From: Antedon mediterranea
Lineage: Eukaryota > Echinodermata > Crinoidea > Comatulida > Antedonidae
Assembly (NCBI RefSeq): GCF_964355755.1
Contig: NC_092673.1
Span: 34,543,648 to 34,607,647 of the forward strand
Direction: 5' to 3'
Length of the DNA: 64,000 bases
Part shown: positions 51,038 through 61,702 of the stretch, piece by piece
How positions within the stretch are numbered: the first letter of the stretch is position 1
Layout: every line of letters starts with the position of its first letter
The notes under the pieces: model-generated
The model's input: only the letters and a program-made list of their open reading frames with translations
Database searches by the model: none
What the model was told of the DNA's origin: nothing
Program-made: the position numbers and the translations under genes

Positions 51038-54000
51038 AACGTTATCGTGCTTGTGTTTGTATTTGCATATGAACGAAATGGTACGATTTTGTTTGTGACA
51101 GAAACAATAGACAATACTGTTGCCAAGCTTTAAGCTTGCTGTAATGATAAATTCGGTTAAAAAGATAGTAACTGAAAAAACGTTTTGTATATTAAAATGG
51201 TATACGATAAAAATGAAGGCACTGCCCGGATTTGAACCATGAATCTCCTGTTTACAAGACAAGTGCTTTAACCACTAAGCCACAGCGCCTTGCTGTAATG
51301 CTGACTACCTTAAAAAAAAAATAACTGAAAAACCTTTTGTATATTAAAATGGTATACAATAAAAATAAAGGCACTGCCCGGATTTGAACCGGGGATCTCC
51401 TGTTTACTAGACGCTAAGCCACAGCGCCTTACTGTAATGCTGAATTACGTTAAGAAAAATAATAACTTAAAAAGTTTTTGTATATTAAAATGGTATACAA
51501 TAAAAATCAAGGCAGTGCCCGGATTTGAACCGGGGATCTCCTGTTTACTAGACAGGCGCTTTAACCGCTAAGCCACAGCGCCTTACTGTAGTTTTGAATT
51601 ACGTTAACAAAATAATAATGAAAAAACATTTTGTATATTAAAATGGTATACGATAGAAATGAAGGCCCTGCCCGGATTTGAACCGGGGATCTCTTGTTTA
51701 CAAGACAGGCGCTTTAACCGCAAAGCCACAGCGCCTTACTGTAGTTTTGAATTACGTTAACAAAATAATAATGAAAAAACATTTTGTATATTAAAATGGT
51801 ATACGATAAAAATGAAGGCCCTGCCCGGATTTGAACCAGGGATCTCCTGTTTACAAGACAGGCGCTTTAACCGCTAAGCCACAGCGCCTTACTGTAGTTT
51901 TGAATTACGTTAACAAAATAATAATGAAAAAAAATTTTGTATATTAAAATGGTATACGATAAAAATGAAGGCCCTGCCCGGATTTGAACCGGGGATCTCC
52001 TGTTTACAAGACAGGCGCTTTAACCGCTAAGCCACAGCGCCTTGCTGTAATGCTGAATTACGTTAAGAAAATAATAATGAAAAAACATTTTGTATATTAA
52101 AATGGTATACGATAAAAATGAAGGCCCTGCCCGGATTTGAACCGGGGATCTCCTGTTTACAAGACAGGCGCTTTAACCGCTAAGCCACAGCGGTTTTTAA
52201 AAAAAAAAAATAACTGAAAAACGTTTTGTATATTAAAATGGTATACAATAAAAATAAAGGCACTGCCCGGATTTGAACCGAGGATCTCCTGTTTACTAGA
52301 CGGCGCTTTAACCGCTAACCCACAGCGCCTTACTGTAGTTCTGAATTACGTTAACAAAATAATAATGAAAAAACATTTTGTATATTAAAATGGTATACGA
52401 TAAAAATAAAGGCCCTGCACGGATTTGAAGCGGGGATCTCCTGTTTACAAGACAGGCGCTTTAACCGCTAAGCCACAGCGCCTTGCTGTAATGCTGACTA
52501 CCTTAAAAAAAAATAACTGAAAAACGTTTTGTATATTAAAATGGTATACAATAAAAATAAAGGCACTGCCCGGATTTGAACCGGGGATCTCCTGTTTACT
52601 AGACGCTAAGCCACAGCACCTTACTGTAATGCTGAATTACGTTAAGAAAAATAATAACTTAAAAAGTTTTTGTATATTAAAATGGTATACAATAAAAATC
52701 AAGGCAGTGCCCGGATTTGAACCCGGGATCTCCTGTTTACAAGACAGGCGCTTTAACCGCTAAGCAACAGCGACTTGCTGTAATTTTGATTTACGTTAAA
52801 AAAAATAATAATGAAAAAACATTTTGTATATTATAATGGTATATGATAAAAATTAAGACAGCGCCCGGATTTGAACCGGGGATCTCCTGTTTACAAGACA
52901 GGCGCTTTAACCGCTAAGCAACAGCGCCTTCCTGTATTGCTTAATTACGTTAAGAAAAATAATAACTAAAAAACGTTTTGTATATTAAAATGGTATACGA
53001 TGGATATTAAGGCACTGATTGGATTTGAACCGGGGATCTCCTGTTTACTAGACAGGCGCTTTAAGCTTGCTGTAATGATGAATTCGGTTAAAAAGATAGT
53101 AACTGAAAAAACGTTTTGTATATTAAAATGGTATACGATAAAAATGAAGGCACTGCCCGGATTTGAACCAAGAATCTCCTGTTTACAAGACAGGCGCTTT
53201 AACCGCTAAGCCACAGTGCCTTGCTGTAATGCTGACTACCTTAAAAAAAAATAACTGAAAAACATTTTGTATATTAAAATGGTATACAATAAAAATAAAG
53301 GCACTGCCCGGATTTGAACCGGGGATCTCCTGTTTACTAGACAGGCGCTTTAACCGCTAAGCCACAGCGCCTTGCTGTAGTTTTGAATTACGTTAACAAA
53401 ATAATAATGAAAAAACATTTTGTATATTAAAATGGTATACGATAAAAATGAAGGCCCTGCCCGTATTTGAATCGGGGATCTCCTGTTTACAAGACAGGCG
53501 CTTTAACCGCTAAGCCACAGCGCCTTGCTGTAATGCTGAATTACGTTAAAAAAATAATAACTTAAAAAAGTTTTTGTAAATTAAACTGGTATACGATCAG
53601 AATTAAGGCACTACCCGGATTTGAACCAGGGATCTCCTGTTTACTAGACAGGCACTTTAACCGCTAAACCACAACGCCTTCCTGTATTGCTTAATTACGT
53701 TAAGAAAAATAATAACTTAAAAAAGTTTTGGTAAATTGAACTGGTATACGATCAAAATTAAGGCACTGCCCGGATTTGAACCGGGGATCTCCTGTTTACA
53801 AGACAGGCGCTTTAACCGCTAAGCAACAGCACCCTCCTGTATTGCTTAATTACGTTAAGAAAAATAATAACTGAAAAACATTTTGTTTAATAAAATGGTA
53901 TACGATAAAAATTAAGGCACTGGCTGGAGTTGAAGCGGGGATCTCTTGTTTACTAGACAGGGGCTTTAACCAATAAGCCACAGCGCCTTGCTGTAATTTT

Positions 54001-57000
54001 GAATTACGTTAAAAAAATAATAATTAAAAAACATTTTGTATATTAAAATGGTATACGATAAAAATGAAGGCACTGCCCGGATTTGAACCAGGGATCTCCT
54101 GTTTACTAGACGGCGCTTTAACCGCTAACCCACAGCGCCTTACTGTAGTTCTGAATTACGTTAACAAAATAATAATGAAAAAACATTTTGTATATTAAAA
54201 TGGTATACGATAAAAATAAAGGCCCTGCACGGATTTGAAGCGGGGATCTCCTGTTTACAAGACAGGCGCTTTAACCGCTAAGCCACAGCGCCTTGCTGTA
54301 ATGCTGACTACCTTAAAAAAAAATAACTGAAAAACGTTTTGTATATTAAAATGGTATACAATAAAAATAAAGGCACTGCCCGGATTTGAACCGGGGATCT
54401 CCTGTTTACTAGACGCTAAGCCACAGCACCTTACTGTAATGCTGAATTACGTTAAGAAAAATAATAACTTAAAAAGTTTTTGTATATTAAAATGGTATAC
54501 AATAAAAATCAAGGCAGTGCCCGGATTTGAACCGGGGATCTCCTGTTTACAAGACAGGCGCTTTAACCGCTAAGCAACAGCGACTTGCTGTAATTTTGAT
54601 TTACGTTAAAAAAAATAATAATGAAAAAACATTTTGTATATTATAATGGTATATGATAAAAATTAAGACAGCGCCCGGATTTGAACCGGGGATCTCCTGT
54701 TTACAAGACAGGCGCTTTAACCGCTAAGCAACAGCGCCTTCCTGTATTGCTTAATTACGTTAAGAAAAATAATAACTAAAAAACGTTTTGTATATTAAAA
54801 TGGTATACGATGGATATTAAGGCACTGATTGGATTTGAACCGGGGATCTCCTGTTTACTAGACAGGCGCTTTAACCTTGCTGTAATGATGAATTCGGTTA
54901 AAAAGATAGTAACTGAAAAAATATTTTGTATATTAAAATGGTATACGATAAAAATAAAGGCCCTGCACAGATTTGAACCGGGGATCTCCTGTTTACAAGA
55001 CAGGCGCTTTAACCGCTAAGCCACAGCGCCTTGCTGTAATGCTGACTACCTTAAAAAAAAATAACTGAAAAACGTTTTGTATATTAAAATGGTATACGAT
55101 GAAAATTAAGGCACTGGCTAGAGTTGAACAGGGGATCTCTTGTTTACTAGACAGGCACTTTAACCGCTAATCCACAGCGCCTTGCTGTGATTTTGATTTA
55201 CGTTAAAAAAAATAATAATTAAAAAACATTTTGTATATTATAATGGTATATGATAAAAATTAAGGCACCACCAGGATTTGAACTGGGATCTCCTGTTTAC
55301 TAGACAGGCGCTTTAACCGCTAAACCACACCGTCTTGCTGTAATTCTGAATTACGTTTAAAAAAATAATAACCTAAAAAAGTTTTTGGTAAATTAAACTG
55401 GTATACGATCTAAATTAAGGCACTGCCCGGATTTGAACCGGGGATCTCCTGTTTACAAGACAGGCGCTTTAACCGCTAAGCCACAGCACCTTCATGTATT
55501 GCTTAATTACGTTAAATAAAATAATAAATTCAAAACGTTTTTGTATATTAAAATGGTGTACGATAAAAATTGAGGCACTGCCCTGATTTGAACCAGGGAT
55601 CTCCTGTTTACAAGACAGGCACTTTAACGGCTAAAAATTATAATTAAAAAACATTTTGTATATTAAAATGGTATACGATAAAAATAAAGGCACTGCCCGG
55701 ATTTGAACCCGGGATCTCCTGTTTACTAGACAGGCGCTTTAACCGCTAAGCCACAGCGCCTTACTGTAATGCTGAATAACGTTAAGAAAAATAATAACTT
55801 AAAAAGTTTTTGTATATTAAAATGGTATACGATAAAAATTAAGGCACTGGCTGGATTTGAACCAGGGATCTCTTGTTTACTAGACAGGCACTTTAACCGC
55901 TACGCCACAGCACCTTGCTGTAATGCTGAATTACGTTTAAAAAGAAAATAACTTAAAAAAGTTTTGGTAAATTGAACTTGTATACGATCAAAATTAAGGC
56001 ACTGCCTAGATTTGAACCAGGGATCTCCTGTTTACTAGACAGGCGCTGTAACCGCTAAGCCACAGCGCCTTGCTGTAATTTTGATTTACGTTAAAAAAAA
56101 TAATAATGAAAAAACATTTTGTATATTATAATGGTATACGATAAAAATGAAGGCACTGCCCGGATTTGAACCGGGGATCTCCTATTTACAAGACAGGTGC
56201 TTTAACCGCTAAGCCACAGCGCCTTGCTGTAATGCTGACTACCTTAAAAAAAAAATAACTGAAAAACGTTTTGTATATTAAAATGGTATACATTAAAAAT
56301 CAAGGCACTGCCCGGATTTGAACCAGGGATCTCCTGTTTACTAGACAGGCACTTTAACCGCTAAACCACAACGCTTTCCTGTATTGCTTAATTACGTTAA
56401 GAAAAATAATAACTTAAAAAAGTTTTGGTAAATTGAACTGGTATACGATCAAAATTAAGGCACTGCCCGGATTTGAACCGGGGATCTCCTGTTTACAAGA
56501 CAGGCGCTTTAACCGCTATGCAACAGCACCCTCCTGTATTGCTTAATTACGTTAAGAAAAATAATAACTGAAAAACATTTTGTTTAATAAAATGGTATAC
56601 GATAAAAATTAAGGCTCTGGCTGGAGTTGAACCGGGGATCTCTTGTTTACTAGACAGGCGCTTTAACCGCTAAACCACAACGCCTTCCTGTATTGCTTAA
56701 TTACGTTAAGAAAAATAATAACTTAAAAAAGTTTTGGTAAATTGAACTGGTATACGATCAAAATTAAGGCACTGCCCGGATTTGAACCGGGGATCTCCTG
56801 TTTACAAGACAGGCGCTTTAACCTCTAAGCCACAGCGCCTTGCTGTAATGCTGAATTACGTTAAAAAAATAATAACTTAAAAAAGTTTTTGTAAATTAAA
56901 CTGGTATACGATCAGAATTAAGGCACTGCCCAGATTTGAACCAGGGATCTCCTGTTTACTAGACAGGCACTTTAACCGCTAAACCACAACGCCTTGCTGT

Positions 57001-58900
57001 AATGCTGACTACCTTAAAAAAAAAATAACTGAAAAACGTTTTGTATATTAAAATGGTATACAATAAAAATCAAGGCACTGCCCGGATTTGAACCGGGGAT
57101 GTCCTGTTTACAAGACAGGCGCTTTAACCGCTAAGCAACAGCGCCCTTCCTGTATTGCTTAATTACGTTAAGAAAAATAATAATTGAAAAACATTTTGTA
57201 TAATAAAATGGTATACGATAAAAATTAAGGCACTGGCTAGAGTTGAACCGGGGATCTCTTGTTTACTAGACAGACACTTTAACCGCTAATCCACAGCGCC
57301 TTGCTGTAATTTTGATTTACGTTAAAAAAAATAATAATTAAAAAACATTTTGTATATTATAATGGTATATGATAAAAATTAAGAAACCACCAGGATTTGA
57401 ACTGGGATCTCCTGTTTACTAGACAGGCGCTTTAACCGCTAAACCACACCGTCTTGCTGTAATTCTGAATTACGTTTAAAAAAATAATAACCTAAAAAAG
57501 TTTTTGGTAAATTAAACTGGTATACGAACTAAATTAAGGCACTGCCCGGATTTGAACCGAGGATCTCCTGTTTACAAGACAGGCGCTTTAACCGCTAAGC
57601 AACAGCGCCTTCCTGTATTGCTTAATTACGTTAAGAAAAATAATAACTAAAAAACGTTTTGTATATTAAAATGGTATACGATGGATATTAAGGCACTGAT
57701 TGGATTTGAACCGGGGATCTCCTGTTTACTAGACAGGCGCTTTAAGCTTGCTGTAATGATGAATTCGGTTAAAAAGATAGTAACTGAAAAAACGTTTTGT
57801 ATATTAAAATGGTATACGATAAAAATGAAGGCACTGCCGGATTTGAACCAAGAATCTCCTGTTTACAAGACAGGCGCTTTAACCGCTAAGCCACAGCGCC
57901 TTGCTGTAATGCTGACTACCTTAAAAAAAAATAACTGAAAAACATTTTGTATATTAAAATGGTATACAATAAAAATAAAGGCACTGCCCGGATTTGAACC
58001 GGGGATCTCCTGTTTACTAGACAGGCGCTTTAACCGCTAAGCCACAGCGCCTTACTGTAGTTTTGAATTACGTTAACAAAATAATAATGAAAAAACATTT
58101 TGTATATTAAAATGGTATACGATAAAAATGAAGGCCCTGCCCGTATTTGAATCGGGGATCTCCTGTTTACAAGACAGGCGCTTTAACCGCTAAGCCACAG
58201 CGCCTTGCTGTAATGCTGAATTACGTTAAAAAAATAATAACTTAAAAAAGTTTTTGTAAATTAAACTGGTATACGATCAGAATTAAGGCACTACCCGGAT
58301 TTGAACCAGGGATCTCCTGTTTACTAGACAGGCACTTTAACCGCTAAACCACAACGCCTTCCTGTATTGCTTAATTACGTTAAGAAAAATAATAACTTAA
58401 AAAAGTTTTGGTAAATTGAACTGGTATACGATCAAAATTAAGGCACTGCCCGGATTTGAACCGGGGATCTCCTGTTTACAAGACAGGCGCTTTAACCGCT
58501 AAGCAACAGCACCCTCCTGTATTGCTTAATTACGTTAAGAAAAATAATAACTGAAAAACATTTTGTTTAATAAAATGGTATACGATAAAAATTAAGGCAC
58601 TGGCTGGAGTTGAAGCGGGGATCTCTTGTTTACTAGACAGGGGCTTTAACCAATAAGCCACAGCGCCTTGCTGTAATTTTGAATTACGTTAAAAAAATAA
58701 TAATTAAAAAACATTTTGTATATTAAAATGGTATACGATAAAAATGAAGGCACTGCCCGGATTTGAACCAGGGATCTTCTGTTTACTAGACAGGCGCTTT
58801 AACCGCTAACCCACAGCGCCTTACTGTAATTTTGAATTACGTTAAAAAAATAATAATTAAAAAACATTTTGTATATTAAAATGGTATACGATAAAAATGA

Positions 58901-58973
58901 AGGCACTGCCCGGATTTGAACCAGGGATCTTCTGTTTACCAGACAGGCGCTTTAACCGCTAACCCACAGCGCC
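58901..58973 (-). tRNA. Array unit with anticodon GGT (Thr)
   Basis: The loop reads CTGGTAA, anticodon GGT, codon ACC, still threonine. It differs by one base from the AGT form (A34 to G). The stem bases flanking the loop match neighbouring AGT units apart from the shared tcttctg change. I saw only this one copy. Confidence 0.7.
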
Positions 58974-61629
58974 TTACTGTAGTTCTGAATTACGTTAACA
59001 AAATAATAATGAAAAAACATTTTGTATATTAAAATGGTATACGATAAAAATAAAGGCCCTGCACGGATTTGAAGCGGGGATCTCCTGTTTACAAGACAGG
59101 CGCTTTAACCGCTAAGCCACAGCGCCTTGCTGTAATGCTGACTACCTTAAAAAAAAATAACTGAAAAACGTTTTGTATATTAAAATGGTATACAATAAAA
59201 ATAAAGGCACTGCCCGGATTTGAACCGGGGATCTCCTGTTTACAAGACAGGCGCTTTAACCGCTAAGCAACAGCGACTTGCTGTAATTTTGATTTACGTT
59301 AAAAAAAATAATAATGAAAAAACATTTTGTATATTATAATGGTATATGATAAAAATTAAGACAGCGCCCGGATTTGAACCGGGGATCTCCTGTTTACAAG
59401 ACAGGCGCTTTAACCGCTAAGCAACAGCGCCTTCCTGTATTGCTTAATTACGTTAAGAAAAATAATAACTAAAAAACGTTTTGTATGTTAAAATGGTATA
59501 CGATGGATATTAAGGCACTGATTGAATTTGAACCGGGGATCTCCTGTTTACTAGACAGGCGCTTTAACCTTGCTGTAATGATGAATTCGGTTAAAAAGAT
59601 AGTAACTGAAAAAACATTTTGTATATTAAAATGGTATACGATAAAAATAAAGGCCCTGCACAGATTTGAACCGGGGATCTCCTGTTTACAAGACAGGCGC
59701 TTTAACCGCTAAGCCACAGCGCCTTGCTGTAATGCTGAATTACGTTAAAAAAATAATAACTTAAAAAAGTTTTTGTAATTTAAACTGGTATACGATCAGA
59801 ATTAAGGCACTACCCGGATTTGAACCAGGGATCTCCTGTTTACTAGACAGGCACTTTAACCGCTAAACCACAACGCCTTCCTGTATTGCTTAATTACGTT
59901 AAGAAAAATAATAACTTAAAAAAGTTTTGGTAAATTGAACTGGTATACGATCAAAATTAAGGCACTGCCCGGATTTGAACCGGGGATCTCCTGTTTACAA
60001 GACAGGCGCTTTAACCGCTAAGCAACAGCACCCTCCTGTATTGCTAAATTACGTTAAGAAAAATAATAACTGAAAAACATTTTGTTTAATAAAATGGTAT
60101 ACGATAAAAATTAAGGCACTGGCTGGAGTTGAAGCGGGGATCTCTTGTTTACTAGACAGGGGCTTTAACCAATAAGCCACAGCGCCTTGCTGTAATTTTG
60201 AATTACGTTAAAAAAATAATAATTAAAAAACATTTTGTATATTAAAATGGTATACGATAAAAATGAAGGCACTGCCCGGATTTGAACCAGGGATCTTCTG
60301 TTTACTAGACAGGCGCTTTAACCGCTAACCCACAGCGCCTTACTGTAATTTTGAATTACGTTAAAAAAATAATAATTAAAAAACATTTTGTATATTAAAA
60401 TGGTATACGATAAAAATGAAGGCACTGCCCGGATTTGAACCAGGGATCTTCTGTTTACTAGACAAGCGCTTTAACCGCTAACCCACAGCGCCTTACTGTA
60501 GTTCTGAATTACGTTAACAAAATAATAATGAAAAAACATTTTGTATATTAAAATGGTATACGATAAAAATAAAGGCCCTGCACGGATTTGAAGCGGGGAT
60601 CTCCTGTTTACAAGACAGGCGCTTTAACCGCTAAGCCACAGCGCCTTGCTGTAATGCTGACTACCTTAAAAAAAAATAACTGAAAAACGTTTTGTATATT
60701 AAAATGGTATACAATAAAAATAAAGGCACTGCCCGGATTTGAACCGGGGATCTCCTGTTTACAAGACAGGCGCTTTAACCGCTAAGCAACAGCGACTTGC
60801 TGTAATTTTGATTTACGTTAAAAAAAATAATAATGAAAAAACATTTTGTATATTATAATGGTATATGATAAAAATTAAGACAGCGCCCGGATTTGAACCG
60901 GGGATCTCCTGTTTACAAGACAGGCGCTTTAACCGCTAAGCAACAGCGCCTTCCTGTATTGCTTAATTACGTTAAGAAAAATAATAACTAAAAAACGTTT
61001 TGTATATTAAAATGGTATACGATGGATATTAAGGCACTGATTGGATTTGAACCGGGGATCTCCTGTTTACTAGACAGGCGCTTTAACCTTGCTGTAATGA
61101 TGAATTCGGTTAAAAAGATAGTAACTGAAAAAACATTTTGTATATTAAAATGGTATACGATAAAAATAAAGGCCCTGCACAGATTTGAACCGGGGATCTC
61201 CTGTTTACAAGACAGGCGCTTTAACCGCTAAGCCACAGCGCCTTGCTGTAATGCTGACTACCTTAAAAAAAAATAACTGAAAAACGTTTTGTATATTAAA
61301 ATGGTATACGATAAAAATTAAGGCACTGGCTAGAGTTGAACCGGGGATCTCTTGTTTACTAGACAGGCACTTTAACCGCTAATCCACAGCGCCTTGCTGT
61401 AATTTTGATTTACGTTAAAAAAAATAATAATTAAAAAACATTTTGTATATTATAATGGTATATGATAAAAATTAAGGCACCACCAGGATTTGAACTGGGA
61501 TCTCCTGTTTACTAGACAGGCGCTTTAACCGCTAAACCACACCGTCTTGCTGTAATTCTGAATTACGTTTAAAAAAATAATAACCTAAAAAAGTGTTTGG
61601 TAAATTAAACTGGTATACGATCTAAATTA

Positions 61630-61702
61630 AGGCACTGCCCGGATTTGAACCGGGGATCTCCTGTTTACAAGACAGGCGCTTTAACCGCTAAGCCACAGCG
61701 CC
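61630..61702 (-). tRNA. tRNA-Thr-TGT: Array tRNA-Thr (TGT), representative intact copy
   Basis: It differs from the AGT body at the first anticodon base, giving loop CTTGTAA (anticodon TGT, codon ACA). Acceptor, D, anticodon and T stems pair as in the AGT gene. Derivation from the AGT backbone by one substitution is the simplest reading. Confidence 0.9.

Larger units (their letters stand above)
46120..51127 (-). mobile_element. Full-length CR1/Jockey-superfamily LINE inserted in the tRNA array
   Basis: The element is about 5.0 kb: 5' UTR of about 90 nt, ORF1, 10-nt gap, ORF2, 3' UTR of about 180 nt, and a short microsatellite-like tail (aaatgaaatg) instead of a long poly(A). The flanks share gcttt (46115-46119 and 51128-51132), a possible 5-bp target duplication. 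Non-LTR type follows from the endonuclease-RT ORF2 and lack of terminal repeats. A non-poly(A) tail and an esterase-type ORF1 fit the CR1 group; the exact clade needs a tree. Both ORFs are open, so the insertion may be young. Confidence 0.9.

Noticed and set aside
51038-51262. 75-codon upstream extension of LINE ORF1
   Set aside because: From 51,128 on it translates array DNA outside the element, and the domain match begins just after the internal ATG at 51,037.
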